Shown: one piece after another, positions 1-9,985 of the stretch
Layout of the letters: the number at the start of each line of letters is the position of its first letter
Position numbering within the stretch: the first letter of the stretch is position 1
Source: Trissonchulus latispiculum
Lineage: Eukaryota; Nematoda; Enoplea; Enoplida; Ironidae
DNA length: 64,000 nt
NCBI GenBank assembly: GCA_030248195.1
Contig: JASAND010004096.1
Coordinates: 1-64,000 of the forward strand
Direction of reading: 5' to 3'
Program-made: the position numbers and the translations under genes
Notes under the pieces: model-generated
The model's input: the letters and a program-made list of their open reading frames with translations, nothing else
Database searches by the model: none
What the model was told of the DNA's origin: nothing

Positions 1-58
1 CTTACCTTTGCAGCAGTTTACTTTTACTGCAGTGGAGTGAGGGAAAGAAAGTGAAAGC
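1..58. repeat. Left inverted copy of the intron repeat
   Basis: Bases 1-58 (cttacctttgcagcagttta..., ctgcagtggagtgag...) are the reverse complement of 1297-1353 with a few differences. The repeat may continue left of the window. Confidence 0.85.
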
Positions 59-137
59 ATGAAGAAGAATGGATTTATTCAAATTTTGGCTTACCTTTTT
101 AGCAGTATAGATTTTGCAGTAGCTAATTTTTATTTAG

Positions 138-1222
138 GAATTGGCTTGATCTGTAATGAGTTAAAGGCTCATATTAGATTGCATCCCGAAAGGAATGGAA
201 GATTACTTAAGTTTCACTCTGAAAAAGAAGAAATTTTTTAAAAAAAGACAACAAACCAATGACTTAATTGATAATGAAGTTGCCTTTGACGATGAAGATG
301 ATGAAGGAATATGGAAAATTAGGTTCATTGACACATTCCAATTTTTTTCAAGCTCTTTGGAATTTTTTGTATCTAATCTATCCAAAGAAGGCTTTGAAAA
401 GTTTCGAGCGATACTAATGAATTTAATGAAAATGAATTGAAAATGCTTTTGAGAAAAAGGAGTCTATCCATGCGACTTTGGGGATAGTTGGGATAAATTC
501 AACGATAATAACTATCGACTGAAGCGACAACTTCTGGAATCACTTGAATCAGGAAGACATCAAAGATGAGGATTATGGAACACGCCCATCAGGTTTGGAG
601 TAAATTCAACATCCAAAAACCTTGGCAATATCATGATTTGTATTTGAAAACCGATGTTCTACTGCTTGCAGGTGAAAGTGAAAGTTTTCGACGATTTGCC
701 CTTCTAAACTATGGCTCCATCCTGCTCAGTTTGTCAACCTTACCTTCTTTTGCTTGGGACGCGTGTCTTAAAATGACAAAAGCCTCCATGGAACTTCTGC
801 AAGATCCAGACATGTACCTATTTTTTGGAACTGAGGAATTAGAGGCGGTATCTCTATGATCTCCCACCGCTTCGCTTCGCGCGAATAACCCTGACGTGCC
901 TAACTTCGATCCCTCAAAAACCAAATTCCTGGATAATGTGCCTTGATGCTAACAATTTGTATAGGATGGACAATGGTCCAGAAACTGCCAGTGAAAGATT
1001 TTCGTTGGTTAAGTCGGCAGGAAATAGACGTTATTAACTGGCATGCTCAAACCGATAACTCGAAAACTCGGGTTATGTTCTTGAAGTCGATCTAGACGAT
1101 CCCAGACACCCATGATTTACACAATGGTTATCCCCTAGCCCCCGAAAAGCTACAAATTACTGAAGAAATGCTAAGTCCTTTTCGTTCAATCACTTTGTGA
1201 AGATCTTGGAACAACTCCTTCT
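138..1222 (+). pseudogene. Polinton-type DNA polymerase B, exonuclease-to-palm exon (flipped, decayed)
   Basis: This exon carries blocks of the protein-primed family-B DNA polymerase of Polinton/Maverick elements. It opens after an acceptor (tttatttag at 129-137). It contains DCIPKGMEDYLSFT, then IRFIDTFQFFSSSLEFFVSNL (exonuclease region), HAHQVWSKF, YHDLYLKTDVLLLAGE, AWDACLKMT and PLAPEKLQITEEMLSPF near 1140-1185. These blocks sit in several frames. One extra base follows the codons for DEDY near 573, other shifts lie near 180 and 900-1000, and there are in-frame stops, so it cannot make protein. It ends at a candidate donor at 1223. Its orientation is opposite to the exons that should precede it (1391-5086, minus). 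The catalytic palm motifs would lie beyond the window. Family assignment is firm; exact exon ends are inferred. Confidence 0.85.
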
Positions 1223-1390
1223 GTAAAAAAAAATTAGCCACTGCAGTCTATAATTAGTTGCTAAGGTAAGCCAGTGCAGTAAATCTAAGCTTATACATTT
1301 TCACTTACTTTCACTCACTCCACTGCAGTAAATCTAAACTGCTGCAAAGGTAAGCCACTGCAGTACTAAAGCTTATACATTTTCACTTAC
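1223..1390. repeat. Intron repeat, partner of inverted copy at 1-58
   Basis: This stretch holds two copies of a ~55-bp unit (cactccactgcagtaaatct / aaggtaagccactgcagta / ttttcacttacttt). The reverse complement of 1297-1353 matches window bases 1-58 almost base for base. A further decayed copy lies at 85-135. These inverted copies bracket the polymerase exon at 138-1222. Confidence 0.85.
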
Positions 1391-1653
1391 TTGCATAATA
1401 AGATGCCCATCATATCTTCTCAAATTGTGAATTGCCACAACTAAGTCTCGATTCAGACGAAATCCCATGTTGCACTGATTGTGAGCAGCACCTCTGTATT
1501 TTCCACAGATGGCAGGGTCGCGAACAGATCTGTCACCGTTAAAGGGTTTACCACATAAGTAGCAGTCCTTAGCATCCTCTGCCTTAGTTGTTCTTCACGC
1601 GTTAGTTCCAGAGGTGCAGGCTCTCTCAAGTTAGCTTGATAATGATCATTCTT
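1391..1653 (-). pseudogene. Polinton-type DNA polymerase B, zinc-knuckle exon
   Basis: The minus strand encodes CYLCGKPFNGDRSVRD, then CGKYRGAAHNQCN, then VVAIHNLRRYDGHLIM. This is the conserved block just upstream of the 3'-5' exonuclease in Polinton polymerases (usual pattern: C-x2-C, GKYRGAAH.QCN, HNL.GYDAH). The acceptor reads gttttag at about 1654-1660 and the donor is CAA|gtaagtg at 1390. The start of the exon is in a different frame from the zinc-knuckle part, so there is at least one frameshift near 1580-1600. It follows the 1766-1978 exon in gene order; the next exon in protein order is the inverted one at 138-1222. Confidence 0.85.
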
Positions 1654-1765
1654 CTAAAACACAATAGACGTCTGGAAGAGGTTTAGGTAAGTTATAGGTT
1701 TGTTAGTGGGTGTAAGATTTGTGAGACCACAAGCTACAACGATGCAATTACACAATGAAACTTAC

Positions 1766-1978
1766 TTCAATCACAGCTTCGATGAATTTTTTGACACTTC
1801 CTTCTCCACGATAAATTATACTTTGCTCCATTTTTGGGTCGTTTCCACAACAATCCAAGACACCAACTATACCAAATCCACATGGCGTGTGATGTTCATA
1901 TTTTGAAGTAGATGAATTATGCGGTCTGGCCTGACATCCCGGCATTTTCTCGGTCAGACATTCAAAGTCCGCGTATAG
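1766..1978 (-). pseudogene. Polinton-type DNA polymerase B, internal exon
   Basis: The frame begins LYADFECLTEKM and continues with YEHHTPCGFGIVG and KKFIEAVIEV. This is the YADFE region seen in Polinton/viral-type polymerase B proteins after the cysteine-rich N-terminal block. The exon is 213 bp, phase 0 at both ends, and ends at a strong donor, GAA|gtaagt. At its start the expected acceptor reads ttttttcaa instead of ttttttcag. Either the splice site is mutated or the true acceptor lies elsewhere. The preceding exon ends at TTG|gtaagc (2086). Confidence 0.8.
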
Positions 1979-2085
1979 TTGAAAAAAGAGATTAAAATAT
2001 CTAATAGGGAAGTTCAAATGTATTTTTGCAATGAACAATATGTCATTAGAGATAGTGAATATTATAACTTGCTGAATTCGCTTAC

Positions 2086-3275
2086 CAAATAAGGGCATCG
2101 TTGCATTCTATGCACATTTTTGAATTTCAGCCATTTGTCTTCAGGCATCTCGACACGTGTTGCTTCATGGATATTGCACAATTGTAGATGCTGAATTTTC
2201 TTTTCAGCAGAGTTACATGGAATAAGGCAGCGAGGGCAAAAAATGTTTTTTTCTATTGCCGCAACGCTGATCGGAAAGGAGTTTATCCAGGTTTTTGATC
2301 CAGCAATAATGATTACGATCACCCTTGGTTAAAAGAAGCAGATCTATGTGTTGCTCATCATTACGCTTTGAAATGTATAGTGGAATGACGTTATCGTTAT
2401 CGAGTCCATAAATATTAATTCTCAAGTCGTTGTTCCTCTCAAATTGAGGCACCTGTGTCACGGAAACTGGAAATTGAATTCCCACAAAGTTTAATTCATT
2501 GGCAAAAGGAAGGTACTTGCTAAGCCGTTGAGCATTAGTCAGTGCTGGATGTAAGGCAGCCAGCACAGACCATTTGAAGCATTCATTATCATCATTTTGG
2601 ACGTTGATAATTGCCCCTTTCCTTGCAATATATTCAGGCAGAGGAATGTGCGATGAACCTCGAAGCGGTTGATACTTTGCGAAATGTACGTCTAAATGGT
2701 TGATTTTCTGAACAAGCCATCCAGAGCCTTTGCGCAAAAAATTTTCAATATGATCCAGCATTTCATTAAAACTAAGAGAAAGTTCTACTTCTTTCTCCGA
2801 ACCGCGCAACAAAATTCTGTTTTTACAGTTGAAGTGAGCCTCAATCGTAATTCTGTCGTCAGTATCCTTTTCAAATGTTATCTTTAGACTCATCCACATT
2901 CTCAGTCCGTAATCTTCCTGCAAAATGTCTTCAATAGCATCAATAATAATCGGTTGCTGACTTGATAAAAAGTTTGCGGGATCAAAATCTAGTTCCATAG
3001 GGTATAATGTGAGCATTCGGAGCGCATTATTTAAAGCAGTTTGAGTAAACCGTGTTTTACATCTGGCCCGCTTTCGTGGTACCGGCGCTGGATCTTCTCG
3101 CTCAGGCAAAGGTGGTCTCTCGTTATGAATAGATTGATGCTTCTTCATATCATTTAAACGAGCAAAGGGACGTTTACATATTGGGCATTCGTGACTTTTT
3201 CTTCCCTTCGTGAACTTCACGAACGTGTCGATTCTTAGTTTTGAGGTCTTTGTAGGATTTCCCACACGTCGAACA
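2086..3275 (-). pseudogene. Polinton-type DNA polymerase B, large N-terminal exon
   Basis: The exon follows an acceptor (tattttcag) and starts with a C2H2 finger, CSTCGKSYKDLKTKNRHVREVH. A second finger, CPICKRPFARLNDMKKHQSIH, is in another frame because of one extra base near 3185. Then come about 300 residues typical of this family: GSGWLVQKINHLDVHFAKY, LRGSSHIPLPEYI, AIINVQNDDNECFKWSVLAAL, HYCWIKNLDKLL, and after another one-base shift in a T run near 2243, the cysteine block FCPRCLIPCNSAEKK and KWLKFKNVHRMQRCPYL. Two frameshifts make it a pseudogene, although the 350-codon main frame remains open. Confidence 0.88.
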
Positions 3276-3387
3276 CTGAAAATAACACATTTTCCTTAGT
3301 ACGTTAACGCGATTATTATTGTAGACACAATGTATTAACAAAAAGCAGCAGCATCAGTTAAACAGGTTTCATCAGTCATAAACTTAC

Positions 3388-3471
3388 AGTTATGGGAGCA
3401 GCTTGATCATTTCCACTTGAAGCTGTTGTTGAAGCTTGATCATTTCCAGCTTGTTGTTCAGTTGGCCTTTC
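3388..3471 (-). pseudogene. Polinton-type DNA polymerase B, short low-complexity exon
   Basis: A 28-codon exon lies between an acceptor (tttgttttag) and a donor (ACT|gtaagttt). It is phase 0 on both sides and joins in frame to exons 4988-5086 and 2086-3275. It encodes an Ala/Gln/Asp/Ser-rich linker with a repeated GNDQA motif. The call rests on splice sites and phase, since the linker itself is not conserved. Confidence 0.6.
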
Positions 3472-3555
3472 CTAAAACAAACCCAATATTAAAATCAATA
3501 ACTTTCAAAAATCTCATTAGCATATTATAAAATTTCAAAACTGTTTACATTTTTA

Positions 3556-4420
3556 GAATCTCTGATCAATTTCCTTTTGAATGACACCCAACATGCGATG
3601 GTTATTTTGAGTTTTGAAAAATCGATACCTCATTTGCATATTAAAAAATTTTGGAATTTTGGAAAAATTTTGATATTTTTGGAATCTCTGATCAATTTCC
3701 TCTTCAATGACACCCAACATGCCATGGTTATTTTGAGTTTTGAAAAATCGATACCTCATTTGCATATTAAAAAATTTTAAAATTTTGGAAAAATTTTGAC
3801 ATTTTTGGAATCTCTGATCAATTTCCTCTTGAATGGCACCCAACATGTCTTGGTTATTTCCAATTTTGAAAAATCGATACCTCATTTGCATATTAAAAAA
3901 TTTTAAAATTTTGGAAAAATTTTAAAATTTTGGAAAAATTTTGACATTTTTTGGAATCTCTGATCAATTTCCTCTTGAATGACACCCCACATGCCATGAT
4001 TATTTTGAGTTTTGAAAAATCGATACCTCATTTGCATATTAAAAAATTTTAAAATTTTGAAAAAATTTTGGCATTTTTGGAATCTCTGATCAATTTCCTC
4101 TTGAATGACACCCAACATGCCATGGTTATTTTGAGTTCTGAAAAAAATCGAAACCTCATTTGCATATTAAAAAAATTTTAAAATTTTGACAAAATTTTGA
4201 CATTTTTTGGAATCTCTGATCAATTTCCTCTTGAATGACACCCCACATGCCATGGTTATTTTGAGTTTTGAAAAATCGATATCTCATTTTGCATATTAAA
4301 AAATTTTAAAACTTTTGAAAAAATTTTGGCATTTTTGGAATCTCTGATCAATTTCCTCTTGAATGACACCCATGATCAATTTCCTCTTGAATGACACCCA
4401 ACATCCCATGCTTATTTTCA
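3556..4420. repeat. ~126-bp tandem repeat, about seven copies
   Basis: The marker aatctctgatcaatttcc recurs at about 3557, 3683, 3809, 3955, 4081, 4211 and 4339, with a partial unit near 4373. Spacing is 126-146 bp. A unit carries gaatgacacccaacatgcca, ttttgagttttgaaaaatcg and catttgcatattaaaaaatt. Because 126 is a multiple of three, a 42-residue minus-strand frame repeats through it; I regard that as a by-product. The array sits in the first intron of the polymerase gene. Confidence 0.95.
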
Positions 4421-4987
4421 ATTTTGAAAAGTTAAAAGTTTTAAGCTAAAGTTTTCCTCAATGACAGCACCCTATTCCGACATAGCTTCAGGTTCGGGGT
4501 ACAACGCTAGTTGTGCTCCTCAGAAAAAATCTAGAATTTTATGAGCACAGAGCCGCGAGGGGTCTCCCACCTACTACCTCTGCTATGAAGATTGCCGACT
4601 CCCGCCACTAGGCCAAATGCTGCAGCGTGCAAAACGCACAAAGGCGCTGCTGCAGCAAAGGAGCCAATCCCTTATGCAGTTTGCTTAATACTGCAAAAGG
4701 CACTCAAAGCATGGCTGCACTTGGCAACGTAATGCTGTGAAATCCTTGCAAACTTTTCAACCAACGACTTCCGCGATGGGTGGAGCTTCCCCTGGCTATC
4801 CCAGGTTCGCCTTTCGCCGCCAGCCCTTCTATTTCCACACTGTTGGACATGCTACTGCTTTTTCTGCAGCAGACGCCTCCGTGTGGTCGGCTTTTTCGAT
4901 GCCGATCTCATAAGGTTAGTTTGCAAGCATTTCACACCATGCCAGACAAGTTCTTTCTAGACAAGTTCATTCCAGACAAGTCCATAC
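4421..4987. other. Intron remainder, no recognised feature
   Basis: This is part of the first polymerase intron. It is locally more GC-rich, with short CTGCAG-containing motifs. I see no homology to a known protein on either strand. Confidence 0.5.
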
Positions 4988-5086
4988 TTCTTCTCTTCCG
5001 ATTGAATGTTTCCACTTGAGATGACGCAGTAGATTGTCCTTCCTTGAAAATGTAGCAGAGCAATGCGGGCACTCAGTAAACTCCAT
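4988..5086 (-). pseudogene. Polinton-type DNA polymerase B, first exon with C2H2 finger
   Basis: The minus strand has ATG at 5084-5086 followed by MEFTECPHCSATFSRKDNLL, completing one C2H2 finger (C-x2-C-x12-H-x4-H), and a candidate donor GAA|gtatgg. The exon is 33 codons, phase 0, and would join in frame to the 28-codon exon at 3388. Animal Polinton polymerase genes often start with such a finger. With the two in the big exon this makes three. The start codon is inferred from position; no earlier in-frame ATG adds recognisable sequence. Confidence 0.65.
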
Positions 5087-5156
5087 TCCAGCACAAATGA
5101 TTTTCCCAAACGAGTGAGCGCTATTTATACAACTAGATGGAAAGCTGTGTCCAATC

Positions 5157-5335
5157 AAATGCATGCTGACAAAGCATTTCACAATTTTCAGCCAACCAGA
5201 TTGATGCTGACGAAGCATATTGCGAAATTTGTCATGCTGACAGCGCATTATTGCGAAATTTGCCATGCTGACAGAGCATTATTGCGAAATTTGTCATGCT
5301 GACCAAGCATTCGTGTCATGCTGAGCAAGCATTTT
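5157..5335. repeat. ~31-bp tandem repeat with ATGCT...AGCAT mini-hairpins
   Basis: Five or six units of the form catgctgacagagcatt + attgcgaaattt follow each other. Within each unit atgct and agcat can pair. The array lies directly upstream of the polymerase first exon (minus strand). Confidence 0.8.
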
Positions 5336-5339
5336 AAAT

Positions 5340-6000
5340 TTTCAGCCTATTGCATTATTGAAAACGGTTGCCCTTGAAAAATACGGGATACGCAAAATGG
5401 TTGACCTTGAAAAGGCAGTTGGGATAAGATAAATGGTTGCCCTTAAAAAGGCAGTTGGGATAAGAAATTGTGTTGTAGGGATTTGGAAGTTTTGGCGTAC
5501 GTTCTATGCAGCATATTGAAGTTGTAGTGAAATTATGGAAGCGGTTAGCGCTGTCAAAAATATGGTTGACCTTAATTGGGATAAGAGAAATGGCTGCCCA
5601 TGAAAAGGCAGTTGGGATTAGAGAAATGGTTGCCCTTTAAAAGGCAGTTGGGATAAGAAATTGTGTTGTAGGGATTTGGAAGTTTTGGCGTACGTTCTAT
5701 GCAGCATATTGAAGTTGTAGTGAAATTATGGAAGCGGTTAGCGCTGTCAAAAATATGGTTGGCCTTGGTTGGGATGAGAGAAATGGTTGCCCATGAAAAG
5801 GCAGTTGGGATACTAGGAGTCACTTGAGCCAGAGTTCTGTAAGTTTTCGGTAAGCAAAGAAGTTCTATTTAAAATGGTTGCCCTTAGAAGGGCAGTTGGG
5901 ACACTACTTGAGCACGAGTTCTGTTCTTGAGTCAGAATGAACAAGTTTTCAACAAGTTCTATTTGAAATGGTTGCCCTTAGAAGGGCAGTTGGGATAAGT
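5340..6000. repeat. Repeated GCCCTT-AAGGGC hairpin units plus a ~193-bp tandem duplication
   Basis: Units like ggttgcccttagaagggcag + ttgggat recur about eight times (for example near 5433, 5608, 5876 and 5968). The best form a perfect TGCCCTT/AAGGGCA stem. The block taagaaattgtgttgtaggg at 5461 is repeated at 5654, giving a ~193-bp direct duplication. Confidence 0.85.
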
Positions 6001-6400
6001 GATTCTAAATGGATTCAGTTTATACTCCTGGTGCTGTCCCGAGTTGAGTGCAGTGCAGGTCCAAATTTCCGTTGAAATAGTATTTATTGAAGGTATAGTC
6101 TGAATTCTTATTATTATAGTAGGCAGGCCTTATTGAAGAAGTAACTAGGTAGCTCCATCCAATGAGCAGATGGCAGAGCCAGCCAATCAGGAGCTACCTA
6201 GTTAGTTGTGTAGTAGGAGTTAAATACGGCTGTGTTCTAGCATAGGGAAAAATTTGGAAAAAAAGTTGGGGAAATATAAGAGGAAAAGGCAACCAGGAGG
6301 GTGGCGGTGGCGACCCTGTGCTGCCTCTCTCACTCTCTCACTACTTTTGTTACCATGTAATTAATTAAGTTCTAATTATAAAAAAGAAAGTTCAACACAA
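6001..6400. other. Spacer with a 14-bp inverted repeat
   Basis: aactaggtagctcc near 6141 pairs with ggagctacctagtt near 6191, with about 35 bp between. The loop contains two CCAAT-like motifs. I see no coding signal. It might be the remnant end of an element. Confidence 0.5.
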
Positions 6401-6402
6401 CC

Positions 6403-6475
6403 TAGTGGGACTCGAACCCACGGTCTTCAACGAACACGCAAATGGCAAACGTTGGAGCCACCGCAGCCTCAGATG
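6403..6475 (-). repeat. tRNA-derived SINE fragment (head)
   Basis: The minus strand reads ...gaagaccgtgggttcgagtcccacta, a T-arm/B-box (GGTTCGAGTCC) with a pairing GTGGG/CCCAC stem. Upstream there is only a degenerate A-box-like ggctgcggtggctcc. The anticodon and acceptor arms do not fold, so this is a SINE relic and not a working tRNA. Confidence 0.55.
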
Positions 6476-6964
6476 ATTCAGTGGAACTAGCTGACACACC
6501 GAAATAGATGTTCACAGGAAGTGAAAACCGGAACAGTCCTGCATAGCTTAGACTTATTCTCAACAGTTGTAAATTTGTGACCAAACTCAGTAGAAACAGT
6601 TCTCAAATTGGAAACGCTACAAGCCAGTCGAACATCGTGAATAAATTAGTGCAACCTGGTTAGGCATTGATAAAATGGAAACTCCTTTTGTAGCAAAAGC
6701 TGGAACTACCGTAATAACTCTTCCCAAACGGAAAAATATGAAATTTCGATCCGCTCCCCTCCCACATGAGACAGCAATCATATTTTTTGAATCTGACCTG
6801 AGTCTTCATTGTGTCAGACATAAAAGGGTGATCTTCTGCAGACGCACACCGGATCATAATTTTAACTTAACTTAATAAATAACATAATGTTAATATCTTA
6901 ACCCATTGAGTTTAAATATATATATCGTACGGCTGAATTTGAACTCATTTCCGATAGATGTATA

Positions 6965-7195
6965 CACTAGCGTAGCCAGAAAAAATCTGAAATTTCTACC
7001 GCAGCTGAATTGTTGGTGGAAAATTTCAAGCAAAATTTAATGCGTTTTGAGATATTTGTGTTCACAAGTAGCGCCGCAGGCGAAAATTTTTCGAAATATT
7101 TATTCACGCTGCTGCTACTCATTAAAAATGTTTCTTTTGTCCCCAATTTCGGGGAGGCATGCCCCCCTCCCCTTGCCCCCCCGGCTACGCGCCTG
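6965..7195. mobile_element. hAT-type MITE with perfect 8-bp target duplication
   Basis: The element starts CACTAGCGTAGCC and ends GGCTACGCGCCTG, giving imperfect terminal inverted repeats with CA...TG ends. It is flanked on both sides by gatgtata (6957-6964 and 7196-7203). An 8-bp duplication is the hAT signature. The 231-bp interior has no transposase and ends in C-rich runs. Confidence 0.88.
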
Positions 7196-7233
7196 GATGT
7201 ATAATCCCCTCATCAAATTGGCAATTCGCATGC

Positions 7234-9985
7234 GTATATATATCAGTCAGTTTCTGGTACAAGCCGACTACAGCGCGATGGGTCAAAAAATTAATTTCGC
7301 TTATACTTCGCTCATTTGTAGGACCTATGCATTGTACTTACATGGCAAAATATGAACGAATTTGGTTCAGCCATTTTCGAGATATCAGCATTTGAAGTTG
7401 AGCTGTTTCTGATACGCAGACGACGTGGTTAGGATATTGGTTTCGGGCTGTTTATTGATGTGCTAAAGGGCATCATCCAATGAATTCCATATCATAAATA
7501 AGGCCTACTATTGAGGTTTCTTTTGTGCTAACCAATGTGTAATTTCACTTTCACCATATTATGAAAAATGACAAAATAGGAGCACAGGAGGCTATATTAT
7601 GTACATGCATTTGCATGCTTTAACGCTAAAAAACATTTTTTAAAAATAAAATAGTCGGGATTTTTTTCAGTACCCTTTTCTGCTCCTATTAGCTATATAT
7701 ATGCATGCCAAATATGGCCCAGAAAAAGTGGAACCTCCGACTTCCACACGCGTTAATGTACGTATCGCTCACAACTCTGATCCCATCGTGTCGTACAATT
7801 AAAACCCAGAAGGCTCTATGAACGATGCTAGTTCTCAATTTTTTTTTCTGAACATGTTTGTGTTCAAACGGATGTTAGACATGCTAGTAAAGCTTAGATA
7901 AAGTGGCACCTGCTATGCTTAAGCCAATTTAAAATCAAATCCCAAATATCACCTCACCAGGTCGAACAATCCGTAACACTAGAAAGGGCTATCAGCGGTT
8001 GTAACCTCTTAATTTTTTCTGAACAGGTTTGTGTTGGAGCGGGCCTTAGACGTGCTATACAAAAAGTTAAGAAATAAATGGTACATGCTATGTACGCCTT
8101 GGGCGATTTCGGATCAAATCTCAAATATTATTTCATCAGGTCGAACAACTCATTCCCCTCGAAGCAGCTATTATATAACGGATGCAAGTTCTTGCCATCT
8201 ATCTGGTTGGATTTATTAAACCTTAAACCTAAATTTTAAAGACAGTAGGTTGGAGACTAACTTAAAGTTTACAGTGCATACCTAAGAAACTACTCGAAGG
8301 TGTTAATGGCTAAAAAAAAGTCTGTGCTTAGTCATATGTCACAGTCTAAGTTATCTTCCAAACTATAGTTTACTTTTTGTTAATAAAGCTAACAGATAAT
8401 TGTGATTTTCTTTATATGGACTAACACGAACTGTATGAAATTATTTTCACTGCATACACTAAGCAGTTTTTGCATGAATTTACCGTACTATGGCTGACGC
8501 ACTCCGTTCGCACAGACACAGACACTTGCTTTTTATCTATTTTTTGAAATATTTCATGTAGGTTTTTAACCTGGAATCAAAACTTGAATTCAGTACGTAG
8601 CTGTCTCCAAAACTTAAAAGGTCACTTGTTATCAGTATATGTATGAATTTAAGAACCCGAACTCAGTCAGCTTCCATGAAATACGGAACATTCTTTATTT
8701 TGTAGTGATTTAAGCCTTAGTTGGTTTCCTTCCTGTTTAGGATTATATAACGAATCAGCTTAAATTTTCAAATTGGTCGAAGTAACCGGAAAACTTTTAA
8801 CTGCATTTGACAAAGCTTGATGCAAAGTCTGGACTTAGACCAGTGCAAACGAACTATGCGTCAGCCTATAGTGACGATAGCAATTTCACAACTGCTGACT
8901 CCAAAAAAAGATTTATGATCAAGTCCGAATTCAGCATAGCATGTACCCATGGGCGTATCCAAGGGAGAGGTTTTGGGGGTTGAAACTTGAAACCCCCTCC
9001 TTTTGGCTTCAATTTTATCAATACTCCATTACAAAAAGTGCAAATTTTGCAAATGTCAAAACCCCCTCCTTTTCAGTAAATTTTAGTTAAAACCCCCTCC
9101 TTTTCAAAATTATGGATACGCCCCTGCATGTACCATTTATTTCTTAACTTTTTATATAGCATGTCTAACGCCCGCTCCAACACAAACGTGTTCAGAAAAA
9201 ATTAAGAGGTTACAACCGCTGATAGCCCTTTCTAGTGTTACGGGTTGTTCGACCTGGTGAGGTGATATTTGGGATTTGATTTTAAATTGGCCTAAACATA
9301 GCAGGTGCCACTTTATCTAAGCTTTACTAGCATGTCTAACATCCGTTTGAACACAAACATGTTCAGAAAAAAATTGAGAACTAGCATCCGTTCATAGCGC
9401 CTTCTGGGGTTTAATTGTACGACATGATGGGATTAGAGTTGTGAACGATACGTACATTAACGCGTGTGGAAGTCGGAGGTTCCACTTTTTCTGGGCCATA
9501 TTTGGCATGTATATAGCTAATAGGAGCAGAAAAGAGTACTGAAAAAATCCCGACTATTTTATTTTTAGAAAATGTGTTTCAAGCGTCAAAGTATGCAAAT
9601 GCATGTACATAATATAGCCTCCTGTGCTCCTATTTTGTCATTTTTCATAATATGGTGAAAGTGAAATTACACATTGGTCAGCACAAAAGAAACCTCAATA
9701 GTAGGCCATATTTATGATATGGAATTCATTGGATGATGCCCTTCAACACATCAATAAACAGCCCGAAACCAATATCCTAACCACGTCGTCTGCGTATCAG
9801 AAACAGCTCAACTTCAAATGCTGATATCTCGAAAATGGCTGAACCAAATTCGCTCATATTTTGCCATGTAAGTACAATGCATAGGTCCTACAAATGAGCG
9901 AAGTATAAGCGAATTTAATTTTTTGACCCATCGCGACATGTAACTGACCAAGTCCGAACGTACCAGAAACTGACTGATATATATA
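7234..9985. mobile_element. Large foldback element, arms ~860 bp
   Basis: 7234-8092 and about 9127-9985 are inverted copies of each other over their whole length. They share the ends tatatatatcagtcagtttc, a block near 7480 with its partner at about 9725, and the inner edge gttaagaaataaatggtaca. The ~840-bp centre (8093-8930) is unique and has no coding signal. Each arm contains a ~171-bp internal tandem (marker tttttctgaaca..gtttgtgtt). No transposase is present, so movement would need an outside enzyme. Confidence 0.9.
8948..9126. mobile_element. hAT-type MITE inserted in the right foldback arm
   Basis: The element runs from CATGGGCGTATCCA to TGGATACGCCCCTG and is flanked by identical catgtacc at 8940-8947 and 9127-9134. 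The 179-bp interior has three copies of an aaaccccctccttttc motif. The left foldback arm lacks it at the matching place, so it arrived after the foldback formed. Confidence 0.92.

Noticed and set aside
3553..4118. Repeat protein with 42-residue MQMRYRFFK units
   Set aside because: It arises from the 126-bp tandem array, which lies in an intron and contains units with indels that break the frame.
4780..5019. Plus-strand frame of 79 codons
   Set aside because: It overlaps the opposite-strand zinc-finger exon and has no recognisable motif.
3556..6000. CRISPR-like arrays
   Set aside because: Units are long or directly adjacent without unique spacers, there are no Cas genes, and the DNA is animal nuclear.
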